A stretch of DNA of 64,000 nt, taken from assembly GCA_005406025.1 (NCBI GenBank), contig BGZK01000192.1, positions 62,001 through 126,000 of the forward strand, read 5' to 3'. Position 1 is the first letter of the stretch; every line of letters begins with the position of its first letter. This document shows positions 35,541 to 47,880 of this stretch, piece after piece. The DNA comes from Eumeta japonica. Its lineage: Eukaryota; Arthropoda; Insecta; Lepidoptera; Psychidae. A model generated the notes under the pieces. The model made no database searches. It was not told the origin of the DNA and saw only the letters and a list, made by a program, of their open reading frames with translations. Made by a program: the position numbers and the translations under genes.

Positions 35541-38500
35541 ATGTATATATAAATCTAATATGAAATTTCAATATGAATACTGTTACACACTTTACACCAA
35601 ATTGAATATCTCTTCAAGCGGTAAATTTCCCCAATTCAGCGTTGTTTTAAAGGTGAATGTCGGCCTGACTAATACGGTCCCTACATATGTGTTTTATATG
35701 CGTTAGCTGTGCCTCGCCCTGACTTTAAATATAAAACCGCGAACAAATGAATACCTACCCAAGCCACGCGTATACGTGGAGTGCACATCAAGTTTCTGGA
35801 GCTGGCCACGTACATAACAATATTTAAAAGTAATTACTACATTGGAAAATGGAACTGTTGGCTATAGAAGACAGTTTGTCCCTTCTAACTAACAATTGCT
35901 TTTACATTGTGGTATCATTATAAAAATTGCGTCTTCACGGATATATGTCTCGAAAATTTTCGTAATATGATTTTCTAAGATATTAAGTAGAATTATTAAG
36001 ATTGATTCATTAAATATTTTTTTAATTAGAAAGAATTAAATAAAATTTCGTCAATATCGTAAAAGTAACACTCATAACAAAATACCAATAATGTGACGGA
36101 CTGGGCGAACGCTTATGAGCGCTTAATGGTCCGTTTTTATAATAACGTTTACACTGAGAACGCAAAATGTATTGTTTGACTGTTTGGAAATTTCGTTAGA
36201 CTACGTGTAGATTTAAATGAAATACAAGTACATGAAAGATTTACGGTTGCTGGGGGAGAAATTTCAATTAAGGCGCTCATGCACACATTTATTACTCTCG
36301 CACCGCAGTGAGTGTTAATTAATCAAGCTTAGGTGCAATCAGCAATTATTAACGCCCGTGTAAAACTGGCAAACGCATCGTTGGTTGTTGTTCGCATCGC
36401 ATTAAACGAGAGTTTAATGCGATGAGATTTTTTTTTTCTTACATATTTATTGAGGTATTTGGAGATCATTTCTTTTCTACCATTAAATTTAATGTTCAAA
36501 AAGTTTCATTTCCTTAAAACTCGATAACATATTAAAATAAATTGCAAATGAAATTCAATTCGTTTAAACACGATATCTTGCAATTCTGGAAAGTTATTTA
36601 ATATATCTATATTAACCTATATAAAATTTAAAGTCTTTTCATTTAAACTAGCAAAACGCATGACTTTGTAAGGGCTCGCGAGGTTTTTTTAATTAACAAT
36701 AATTAATAAAACGACATTTTAAACAGAATTTTTCATTGTGTGGTGTATTAACATCTGTTTCCAAAAATAATTCCTACGACAAATAAATTCAGATATTTTT
36801 TTTATTTTATTAAACCAATAAATTCTTCATAGGAATTTCTTTTTGTTTTCGACACTTTAACATATGCGATTTTTCAATACTTTATTTTTATTATTAATTT
36901 TCATAATTATTACTTTTCACACATTGAACTTTACGTAATCAGCAAATGTCTAGCGATTTAGTAAATAAATATTCTCTCTAACTCTATTCACATCGATATT
37001 AACATATAGTTTTCTAACAGATGGCGTTAATAAAATAGTTGATGAAACACTATAATACATGCATTTTTAATTCCGTACATTTTGAAAGATGGTGTTAGTA
37101 ATATAATAATAATTTACTTTATACAAATTATTGTAATTTTATTTTTTCACCTCGTTCAAAAAATGATAAAGTAATAATAGATAACACATCTAGACATGAA
37201 CATAAATTGTTGTGCTGAGTTACAAGCCACAAGGTGTTGTAGTTTTTTCATAAAGTGTGTTATAAAAATTCATAAATTGGAGATTAGTATAAGGCTCGCT
37301 TCGCTCGGCAAATAAAAAGAACAATTGACATTAAAAGTTTTATTTGTATTATATTACACATGTTTTGAACATTGATCCGTTATTAGATAAAAAAAATTTA
37401 AATAAATACTAAAAAATGTGAATATCTTTAAATTAAAATTATAATATGATCTACTGTTACTGAAGAGGTTCTTTTTTTGAGTCTGTATCTTACACCTGGA
37501 ATGTAAAATATAGAATAAATTTATAATATCTTGCAAAAACTTTTACTTAAACTGTAGGTAATTAAACAAGAAAATCGGTTAACCGCGAGTTGTACTTGTA
37601 TACGAAGAGTTCCGTATCACCGTACAATATTGAATACTACATACTCTTAAAAACAAGAACGAAAAACTAAGATTGAACAAAAAATGTCAAAAGAAACACA
37701 ATTTATCCGTGGATACACCTTTTATATTTTTACTATATTTTGTTTTTGTTATTTTTTTTATAGCGACGATAGTAATACAAAATGTGAACTTTTAGAGCGT
37801 CCCATTACTATTAATAAAATCGAGAAAAAAACGCAATAATACACGTTACTTGTATGGGAGCCACATTTATTTTTTGATTTAATTTAATTTTTAATAACTG
37901 TTGTTATAGCGGTCATAGAAATACACACACTGTGATAATGTCAACTGTTTATCTATTACGGGTAATGAGATATAGCCGGTTAACAGACAGACAGACGATA
38001 AAGGCTTAGTAATAAGGTTACGTGGACACCCATGTATACGACACCCTAAAAATAAGCTAATTAAATTTTTTGAAAGTTATTCTAATATCATACATGTACT
38101 AAGATAACAGACACATCGACGTCCACAAATCTTTAAATCGGATTTTTCTCTATAACAATTTCAGAGATATATGCTATTACATAACGCGTCTCCATCTTTT
38201 TTAAAAACACCCAAATCAAAAGAAAATCTATTATTTTGTGATTTTTTTACATATATTTCATATGTATGTAATACTTTATCATTTAAAGAAATATTTAAAT
38301 AACAAATATTAAAAATGTTTGCCGAGCAGTTATCGCGCTGTCTTCAGATCGGAAAGTGTGTGCGCATGTATAGTACAATAGAAAAAAATTTTCCGCTCTA
38401 AATTGGCTGCTAATGACATACTGCGCAGGTATTACACTTCAACCAACCCTTCCTTCTTCTCCGCCGCGTTCCTGTTTTACGCAATTGCGACGGTTTAGTG

Positions 38501-38599
38501 ACGAACTTCACAGCGGCAAAGTTTCGTGCGTTATACTGTACCTACATACGTATCAGGTATTGATAGCCCCACTGCTGAGGCGCATCCTCCTATAATATT
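35541..38599. other. Unassigned AT-rich DNA
   Basis: About 3 kb with no supported gene. A phrase near 37965-38050 (AACAGACAGACAGACGATAA, then CACCCTAAAAA) resembles the tail of the terminal-repeat family at 21544. The rest is unassigned. Confidence 0.4.
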
Positions 38600-38792
38600 A
38601 TTATATCGGATCGAGTAGCTCGGACTTTAAGCCCTCCACGTTGGCCAAGGGCAAGTCGGGGGATGCCAAAGACCGTTACTGGCGTCCAAGCCGATGGCAT
38701 AACGTGCTTCCCGAGGCACGGCTCGTTGCCGACATACGGCGACGTCGTCAGCGCCTTCGACCCGCGTCGCGTCAGGCTACGAGAACTGCTAT
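38600..38792. other. Coding-like GC-rich block next to a mariner
   Basis: Both strands are open over about 190 bases. Plus: GITCFPRHGSLPTYGDVV, then SAFDPRRVRLRELL, with mostly C/G third positions. Minus: LTRRGSKALTTSPYVGNEP, then CLGKHVMPSAWTPVTVFGIP. The block ends where the mariner begins. It may be an exon, or part of a dispersed lepidopteran repeat that I half recognise. I cannot decide on the strand. Confidence 0.25.
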
Positions 38793-39985
38793 TTATGTGT
38801 CTGGATTATCAAAAAGAAACAAATATTTATCATTCAATATGGTTTTATTGCTTTTTCACGTATTCTTTAATATGATCGATGCACTTTTGAATACGCTGAA
38901 ATCAATTTTATAGCACTATTTCCATTCTGATTGCAGTATCTTTAAGGCGTGCATTTTGACCGCATCGACGGCCTCTTCGCGACTCGAAAAACGTTGACCA
39001 CGTAATTTATTTATCACACTTGGAAATAAATAGAAATCGTTGGGTGTCAAATCGGGGCTGTAGCGTGGATGACCAGTCAATTCGATCTTTTGACCTTCCG
39101 AAAACCGAATTGTTTAGGCCGACGTGTGACAGCTAGCATAGTCATGATCGAGAATGATTCTGCGTTATTGGTTGTTCTTTCTTATTTCTTCAAATACTTC
39201 TGGAAAAAAAAGGTTGGTATCTCTCCGAATTAACCGTTTTATAATCGTAAATAATTATCTAGTGACACTGTAACTACATGTCTTTATTTATACTAAAAAA
39301 AAAAACAAGCAAACCTTTGCTTTAAAATGCTTTTGGAACGAATCACTTCTGTTAGGTTCGGCTCATCTTGAAACACCCACACCGTTGACTGTTGTTTAGT
39401 TTCAGGGTCATACGCATTGGTCCAAAATTAATCATGCGTTTAGATGTTATAAACAGGTTTTGACGCCCATGATTGTAATTTCTTATTATTTTTTTGCATC
39501 AATCGACACGAGTGTGTTTTTATCAATGCTCGAGTTGTGCGGAATCCAACGCGAACAAATTTTTTTTACAGTAAAATTTTCATGTAATAGATTATGTATG
39601 CTCGTCGTATGTCCAAGGATGCCTCTATCTCGTGATATCTCTCCCTAGCTCCCACACAGCATCGATATTTTGTGGTATAACAACCGATTTAGGGCTACTT
39701 TTTTAAAATCGTTCGTGAGCACAGACCACCCACGATTAAATTCACTAAACCAGTGATATGCAGTGGTTTTCAATGGTGCTTCATTTCCCGAAAGTCGCAG
39801 CTAGTTAATTGATGCACTGTTTTTTAATTAGCCCACGCCGAAAATCATAATAAATCATCGCACGAAAATTTTCCAGAGTTAAATCCATGGCAATAAAGAT
39901 ACGCAAATTTAAAAATGATGCCACAATAGTACAACGATTGATAGTCACATGAAATAAACTGTATTCTACAGCAAGGAGAGTTCCA
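38793..39985 (-). pseudogene. Dead mariner transposon of the SETMAR-like insect type
   Basis: The minus strand gives an ATG at 39886-39888 (MDLTLENFRAMIYYDFRRGL), then FGNEAPLKTTAYHWFSEFNR, HNLLHENFTVKKICSRWIPH, AYDPETKQQS-like text (shifted frame), LTGHPRYSPDLTPNDFYLFP and RGQRFSSREEAVDA, with a stop at 38845-38847. This is the full mariner transposase order: helix-turn-helix N-terminus, then the DDE/D part with the YSPDL-x-P-x-DF signature. The span of 1044 bases is near full length, but stops and frameshifts disrupt it. The first catalytic motif (TGDESW in relatives) is not intact. The 3' flank (CACATAAATAGCAG on the minus strand) is shared with the fragment at 60055. Confidence 0.85.
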
Positions 39986-41424
39986 TTTTAAATGTTATAG
40001 TTACTATTTAAATATTGTCTGTATGTCGATATGTTAATGGCGACCCTCGTAGAGTACAATAGATAAGATGAAAACGAATTTTCTTCGTCTGGGCAATCAC
40101 TGAACCACTAACTTGACCACTTAACGCGGAATCCTTTACAGACGGTTTTAAGCTTATTTCATTTAATATCCCATAACGTTCAGAAAAGCGGGCAGGTGAC
40201 TATTAGTACAAAATAAAAAGATTGCGAGAAGGTATGCACCAGCAGTGAAGTGGCAAAAATTTACAATATAATTTTTACTTTTATGTATTCTGAAAATTAA
40301 AAATCGTATGAAATTTTGTCAATGTGCTTAAACAGCATAATAATACAGTAGCATATACTTCAAATGTCTCAAGAAGTTCTTCATTTTTTAAGATGAGTTC
40401 TATACTCTACAAATGTTTTGCACAAATAGCTTAATTTCCGTAAAATCTTGAACTTCCATCGAATAGGTTTATTGTTGAGGGGCGGATTATTTTCTTCTGG
40501 AAATACATATAAATGATAAGATTTGCTGATAGATAATTAATGCTATATTAAAAAGTCCTTAAGTAACTTTCTGAAATGCCTATACTAAAATCTTATGCAA
40601 TTTATAGGTTATTAATTAAACTAATTTACAACGTCATAGCATATAATTTTACCTATATGAAATGGTACGACCGAGAAAAAAAAATGCACTGTCTGGAGAC
40701 ATAATTATAAATTACCTGAAACTTCCTCAATATATGCACTCAAATGGTTTTGAGGTTTGCAGGTTCCTTTATATAATCAATAAGCACGCTCTTGCAGTAG
40801 TTTCGATATGTCTGCTTCCTCCATTATTTTGTTGATAAATAAAAACTAAATGGCGTTTGAAACACGCAATGTGACGCACGAGACGACCACACGAAATAAC
40901 CAAATGCGTAAAACAAGTTGTACCGTACTTCACACGTTATAACACTAGTGTTTGTGTTTACAATTTAAATAGTAGGCTATACCAGAACATTATCGTTGAG
41001 CGATGATGAAAAATTAAGTTCGGTTGACAACTGATTCAGTGTGTAGTACAAGAAAATTTTGTGTTTTTAATTTTTTGTATCGTACGTATAATTTAAATTT
41101 ATTGGCCTATTTTTCTAGTATTCTAGACAACTTAAATGTTAATTTTTAATGTACTAATGATAAGTTATACCGGATTTGACTTCACTAGAATCATTTGGTA
41201 CTCATTAAAAATCATATAGTTCAAATTGTGTAGTAAAACGTGCGTAAAACTGAACTAAAAAAGTGGAAATAAGATGATGTGAAAATTCATTCAATCACAT
41301 ATGTCAAGTATTGCAAGCGAATCATAAAATTCATGTTTTCTTATATACTTTACTTACTAAATACTTGCTACGACTCTTTCTACAGGTATTCCATATGTTT
41401 TTAAATGTATTATCTGTTAAATCT
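39986..41424. other. Unassigned AT-rich DNA
   Basis: Nothing is recognised. Confidence 0.4.
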
Positions 41425-41434
41425 ACACACACAA

Positions 41435-41488
<54 letters not shown>
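41425..41488. repeat. Compound microsatellite (AC)n(AG)n
   Basis: An interrupted CA run (41425-41449) passes directly into a pure AG run of about 20 units. The overlapping open frames 41311-41514 and 41331-41525 are products of the repeat. Confidence 0.95.
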
Positions 41489-41491
<3 letters not shown>

Positions 41492-42229
41492 AAGGAAGGA
41501 AAAAGAAACTGTAGGTAAGGCACACATATACAGTTATTGTGACCTTTTGTACTAGACGCCTAAGAACTTACCAAAACTGTTTGACTTCAGCTCGAAGCCT
41601 GACAAGGCAAACGGAACTTTTGTTAACATTTGGGAAACAGTTTCAATTTACAATTTAAACAATTGTGGTAAGATATCTATAACTGAAATTGAAAACATAA
41701 GCCGCCACATCAGCGTGTAAACGTAAAGAAACACTAATATGCGTCATTACATATGTGGAAATATATTGTTTACCTTTATTATAAATTATTTTTTTTTATT
41801 TTTCTTAATATATTTATAAAGATATTAATGGGTTGTTTTCAAAAACTAACGTATGTTCCTTGCAAATAGTAGCATTCGTAATATAATTTTATTAAGGTAC
41901 GCCATTTAAAAGTTTCCTAGTAATAGAATAGGTAACTTTATTTACATTTCACGCCACCCGCGGCCGTTACTACTACACTTTAAGAGTTTAATTTTACGAA
42001 AATGAAACACAAAAGCGCTATGTGGATTTACTTAACCACCTTAGGTTGTATGATTTTATTTCAATTTTGAAATTAAACAACTATTTTGATGTGGATTCGT
42101 CTCTTAAGTAAATTATTAGTAATTTACGTAATGTAATTATTAGTTAATTACCTTCGTAATTAACTAGTGATCACTTTCCTGTTTCGATGGGCGTAAATTT
42201 CAATTTTTCAATTTTTTTATTAATAAAAT
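41489..42229. other. Unassigned AT-rich DNA
   Basis: Nothing is recognised. Confidence 0.4.
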
Positions 42230-42487
42230 GTACCCACGGCTTGGCTCTCGTGGACATAGATTAGAATAAATTCCTTCATCATCTGTATCGCTTGATTTTG
42301 CTCTCAATTTCGATCGCGATCACGGTCACATTCTAGACGTCAGTTCTGGTCCCGCTGTCGGGTTCCATCCCCGTCCCGCTCTCGATTTAAATGCCGGCCT
42401 CGATACCGATCTTGATTCTGTCTTGAGTGTTAATGGTAGTAATAACACATTACGTTTTGTACTGGTATGGACATCGAAATGACGACG

Positions 42488-42526
42488 AAATGTATAAATA
42501 CCATCATTATTGGTATTTATACATTT
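42488..42526. repeat. Perfect 16-bp hairpin
   Basis: Arms 42488-42503 and 42511-42526 are perfect inverted copies (AAATGTATAAATACCA) around a 7-base loop. It lies upstream of the array within the Helitron-like element. Confidence 0.85.
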
Positions 42527-42631
42527 TTCACATGAAAGGTAATGTTATTATATATAATATAATACAATATTATTATATTCATCTTATATCGTAGTTGAGA
42601 ACATAATATACCTCTTTGCAAAATTTGATTA

Positions 42632-45600
42632 CAATCCGTCCAGCCGTCAGCACATGACATACATCCACACAAACATACTTATACATTTTTTATATCGTAA
42701 GTGGCTTATAATCATTTACAAACGATTGCACGTCGAATGGTCAAAGTCCCAATTGCAATCCGTCCAGCCGTCAGCGCATGACAAATGCTCACACAAACAT
42801 ACTTATACATTTTTATTATTATAAGTGGCATAATCATTTACAAACGATTCCACGTCGAATGGTCAAAGTCCTAATTGCAATCCGTCCAGCCGTCAGCGCA
42901 TGACAAACACTCACACAAACATACTTATACATTTTATTATTATAAGTGGCTTATAATCATTTACAAACGATTCCACGTCGAATGGTCAAAGTCCTAATTG
43001 CAATCCGTCCAGCCGTCAGCGCATGACAAACACTCACACAAACATACTTATACATTTTATTATTATAAGTGGCTTATAATCATTTACAAACGATTCCACG
43101 TCGAATGGTCAAAGTCCCATTGCAATCCGTCCAGCCGTCAGCGCATGACAAACACTCACACAAACATACTTATACATTTTTATTACAAGTGGCTTATAAT
43201 CATTTACAAACGATTCCACGTCGAATGGTCAAAGTCCTAATTGCAATCCGCCCAGCCGTCAGCGCATGACAAACACTCACACAAACATACTTATACATTT
43301 TTATTATTATAAGTAGCTTATAATTATTTACAAACGATTCCACGTCGAATGGTCAAAGTCCTAATTGAAATCCGTCCAGCCGTCAGCGCATGACAAACAC
43401 TCACACAAACATACTTATACATTTTTATTATTATAAGTGGCTTATAATCATTTACAAACGATTCCACGTCGAATGGTCAAAGTCCTAATTGCAATCCGTC
43501 CAGCCGTCAGCGCATGACAAACACTCACACAAACATACTTATACATTTTTATTATTATAAGTGGCTTATAATCATTTACAAACGATTCCACGTCGAATGG
43601 TCAAAGTCCTAATTGCAATCCGTCCAGCCGTCAGCGCATGACAAACACTCACACAAACATACTTATACATTTTTATTATTATAAGTGGCTTATAATCATT
43701 TACAAACGATTCCACGTCGAATGGTCAAAGTCCTAATTGCAATCCGTCCAGCCGTCAGCGCATGACAAACACTCACACAAACATACTTATACATTTTTAT
43801 TATAAGTGGCTTATAATCATTTACAAACGATTCCACGTCGAATGGTCAAAGTCCTAATTGCAATCCGTCCAGCCGTCAGCGCATGACAAACACTCACACA
43901 AACATACTTATACATTTTTATTATTATAAGTGGCTTATAATCATTTACAAACGATTCCACGTCGAATGGTCAAAGTCCTAATTGCAATCCGTCCAGCCGT
44001 CAGCGCATGACAAACACTCACACAAACATACTTATACATTTTTATTATTATAAGTGGCTTATAATCATTTACAAACGATTCCACGTCGAATGGTCAAAGT
44101 CCTAATTGCAATCCGTCCAGCCGTCAGCGCATGACAAACACTCACACAAACATACTTATACATTTTATTATTATAAGTGGCTTATAATCATTTACAAACG
44201 ATTCCACGTCGAATGGTCAAAGTCCTAATTGCAATCCGTCCAGCCGTCAGCGCATGACAAACACTCACGCAAACAAACTTATACATTTTTATTATTACAA
44301 GTGGCTTATAATCATTTACAAACGATTCCACGTCGAATGGTCAAAGTCCTAATTGCAATCCGTCCAGCCGTCAGCGCATGACAAACACTCACACAAACAT
44401 ACTTATACATTTTTTATTATAAGTGGCTTATAATCATTTACAAACGATTCCACGTCGAATGGTCAAAGTCCTAATTGCAATCCGTCCAGCCGTCAGCGCA
44501 TGACAAACACTCACACAAACATACTTATACATTTTTATTATTATGGCTTATAATCATTTACAAACGATTCCACGTCGAATGATCAAAGTCCTAATTGCAA
44601 TCCGTCCAGCCGTCAGCGCATGACAAACACTCACACAAACATACTTATACATTTTATTATTATAAGTGGCTTATAATCATTTACAAACGATTCCACGTCG
44701 AATGGTCAAAGTCCTAATTGCAATCCGTCCAGCCGTCAGCGCATGACAAACACTCACACAAACATACTTATACATTTTATTATTATAAGTGGCTTATAAT
44801 CATTTACAAACGATTCCACGTCGAATGGTCAAAGTCCTAATTGCAATCCGTCCAGCCGTCAGCGCATGACAAACACTCACAAACATACTTATACATTTTA
44901 TTATTATAAGTGACTTATAATCATTTACAAACGATTCCACGTCGAATGGTCAAAGTCCTAATTGCAATCCGTCCAGCCGTCAGCGCATGACAAACACTCA
45001 CACAAACATACTTATACATTTTATTATTATAAGTGGCTTATAATCATTTACAAACGATTCCACGTCGAATGGTCAAAGTCCTAATTGCAATCCGTCCAGC
45101 CGTCAGCGCATGACAAACACTCACACAAACATACTTATACATTTTATTATTATAAGTGGCTTATAATCATTTACAAACGATTCCACGTCGAATGGTCAAA
45201 GTCCTAATTGCAATCCGTCCAGCCGTCAGCGCATGACAAACACTCACACAAACATACTTATACATTTTATTATTATAAGTGGCTTATAATCATTTACAAA
45301 CGATTCCACGTCGAATGGTCAAAGTCCCAATTGCAATCCGTCCAGCCGTCAGCGCATGACAAACACTCACACAAACATACTTATACATTTTATTATTATA
45401 AGTGGCTTATAATTATTTACAAACGATTCCACGTCGAATGGTCAAAGTCCTAATTGCAATCCGTCCAGCCGTCAGCGCATGACAAACACTCACACAAACA
45501 TACTTATACATTTTTATTATTATAAGTGGCTTATAATCATTTACAAACGATTCCACGTCGAATGGTCAAAGTCCTAATTGCAATCCGTCCAGCCGTCAGC

Positions 45601-45890
45601 GCATGACAAACACTCACACAAACATACTTATACATTTTTTATTATAAGTGGCTTATAATCATTTACAAACGATTCCACGTCGAATGGTCAAAGTCCTAAT
45701 TGCAATCCGTCCAGCCGTCAGCGCATGACAAACACTCACACAAACATACTTATACATTTTTATTATTATAAGTGGCTTATAATCATTTACAAACGATTCC
45801 ACGTCGAATGGTCAAAGTCCTAATTGCAATCCGTCCAGCCGTCAGCGCATGACAAACACTCACACAAACATACTTATACATTTTTGATAT
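42632..45890. repeat. Satellite-like tandem array, 27 units of about 123 bp
   Basis: Taking CAATCCGTCCAGCCGTCAGC as the unit start, I count 27 starts from 42632 to 45827. Spacing is 120-124 bases, mean 122.9. Each unit contains GCGCATGACAAACACTCACA, a T/ATT run, AAGTGGCTTATAATCATTTA, then CGATTCCACGTCGAATGGTC. Inner units are nearly identical. The first unit (CACATGACATACATCC) and the last (GATATTATAAATGGTC) are diverged, as expected of array edges. Length differences sit almost entirely in the T/ATT run. The open frames at 42998-43269 and 45208-45453 are repeat artefacts. Confidence 0.97.
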
Positions 45891-46010
45891 TATAAATGGT
45901 CTATGACCATCTAAAAACAATTAAATAGTTAAAGTTCCATACTGATATGATCCGTAGTTTTTGTGTCATTGAGTCTCAAAAAAAATGTTTTCTTATAAAA
46001 TGTAAAACCC

Positions 46011-47140
46011 TTATATCTACACTGCACCTTACGCCGTCGGCCGTCTTTTGTCACTGAATAATACTAATGGGAGATGTTCCAATATCGGCTGCTGGCGTCT
46101 GTCTCCCTGAAATAAAGGCACATCCATCCTCCAATGTAGTCTCGACTAGATCACGTCATGACACGCTACTTGCCAAACTTGTATACCATATAACTTAACT
46201 CACTCTTCCAGACATACAGTCCAGAGGAAAATCCGTGACTGTGTCTTTTGTATCTGGTAGTGGTAAAGAAGTTATTAACGTCCACTGTTCGAAGCCAAGT
46301 CCTATCGTTTGCAAGATTTAACTAGTCGCCTAGACACATCAGCGTGAGAATTTCGTTGGGATGGAAATTGTGTGCGATGAAGAACTGTCAGAAGTATATT
46401 AATTTATTACAATTTTTAAATCACGTGTGCAATACGAGCACGCACGTATATACGAGCAATTCTCAGTCAGTGTAAAGCTGGCCAAATAAATAATAGTCAT
46501 TAAACAGTTGCATCTGAATGATATTCGAGATCGTCGGTTGTGCTTTTCCTTTAAAATTTTTCCGGTCACATACTACGATACTGACTAGTTAATTTCTAGT
46601 GAAATATGCATGCCTTCTCCATTTACCAACTGGGGTATATCTTCCTCAATAGGAGTGCTTGCACCCCACTCTCGTCACGTTGACCCACCATGGACGGGAA
46701 GTTGTTGATGAGCGCCATCGCAGACGCGGCGACCACATCCGAGACCCTGTATTCACCGTTATCTTCTGATCAGAAAGAAGCTGACCATCCGGTCACTATC
46801 GATATCAATAAAATTTAATTAATCACGATTTTAAAGTAAATATTGATATAATTTATTGAGAAAAATGAAGATTCTAGTGTTTACAAAAAATTATTGTCTA
46901 TTGGACTAAGTTAAACGACACAGCTAAATATCAATAAAAACAAAATCGTCTCTTAAAAATATAACATTTCAGGAAAGATGGGATTCTTCGAGCAAAAGTG
47001 ACTCAATACAATACAGAAGATTGCGACTGTCAGCCCGGACAAAATCGGGATGGCCCTAAGCATTAGTTTGTTTTTTTTTTCAAAATAGATTTTGGGTGTT
47101 TTCATCGATTGAATATTGAAATTCAATTGCTTTTGTACTC
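46011..47140. other. Unassigned DNA
   Basis: Composition is more balanced at about 46020-46390 and 46600-46800, but no frame is convincing. Nothing is assigned. Confidence 0.35.
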
Positions 47141-47880
47141 AAAAACCGGCCAAGAGCATGTCGGACCATGCTTAGTGTAGGGTTCCGTAACCTTTATTAC
47201 AAACAAATGCACTACAGATGAAATGCGTTAGTTTTGTGTTTTGAAATTTTGGACAGTTAGGTAGTTAGGTGAATACTAACATTTTTTTGTGGTTTGAAGA
47301 GCAAGTAATAGAATTTGACAAATAATTATATGATAATCTTTTATACAAGGTTTGTATTAAGTACATTTTATTATTGTTAAAGAACTTTATTCTAGTGCAT
47401 TACTATTTCTAAGTAAGTTTACCCCAATACATAATTATGTATTAAGTTATAAGTGCGTTTAACACTTAATACAGTCTCAAAAGGTAAAAATACGATAGGA
47501 AAAAGTGCACCGACAAAATACTGTTCTTCATGGCACTTACATGGTATTTACACGTTTTGGTAAGAGGCTTAGTATTAGGCAATGTTAGGCAATTAGACAA
47601 TTAGTCAAAAACTGTATATCGGATCCCGTTGAAGATAATTTTCATTGAAAGTATTTGTTAAGCTTCGTAGTTCTCTCCATATTTATTGGACATTCGGTTT
47701 CAAGAAAGCAGGTGTGATGCAATTTATGCTGCTTTCGGGGCGTTTAATTCCGAAAATTATCACTTAACAAAAAATCTGCTTAGAAACTTTTAGCGCTTTT
47801 AACAGAACTGTCGAAACATGTGGCACACGTTGATGTTTGCTGAGAAAAATGGAAAAATTTGAGATTGGTCTATAAGGCCG
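47141..47880 (+). mobile_element. Dispersed terminal-repeat element, 5' part (family T)
   Basis: It opens AAAAACCGGCCAAGAGCATG, then TCGGACCATGC, AGGGTTCCGTAACC and AAATGCACTACAGATG, the best-preserved start of this family in the window. Interior words such as 'CATGGCACTTACATGG' and 'CTTAGAAACTTTTAGCGC' line up with 21770 and 22005 in the fuller copy. The GACGGACGGACA tail is missing, so the copy is 3'-truncated or has decayed there. Confidence 0.62.

Larger units (their letters stand above)
42230..46010 (-). mobile_element. Helitron-like element expanded by an internal satellite
   Basis: Plus-strand order: head (ACCCACGGCTTGGCTCTCGT, then GGACATAGATTAG), C/T hexamer tract (about 42285-42425), a 16-base-pair perfect hairpin (42488-42526), an AT-rich part, 'AAAATTTGATTACAATCCGT', the tandem array (42632 to about 45890), then a tail with 'ATATGATCCGTAGTTTTTG'. 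The head, tract and tail match the single-segment element at 23345-23815, and the tail matches the short Helitron at 17246. So the array lies inside a transposon copy rather than beside one. Terminal CTAG and TC ends are not clear here, so the limits are approximate. It carries no transposase or helicase coding sequence. Confidence 0.6.

Noticed and set aside
38793..39985. Host SETMAR gene
   Set aside because: No SET domain is present; the homology is to the mariner transposase half only, and the frame is broken.
41311..41525. Two overlapping frames with RERERE or LSLSLS runs
   Set aside because: These are translations of the AC/AG microsatellite.
42998..45453. Open frames for repeated MQSVQPSAHDKHSHKHTYTF peptides
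   Set aside because: They are produced by the tandem array, whose units vary in length and break the frame; there is no start context or splice support.
42632..45890. CRISPR array (regular repeats)
   Set aside because: The whole 123-base unit is repeated with no unique spacers, the genome is eukaryotic, and there are no cas genes.
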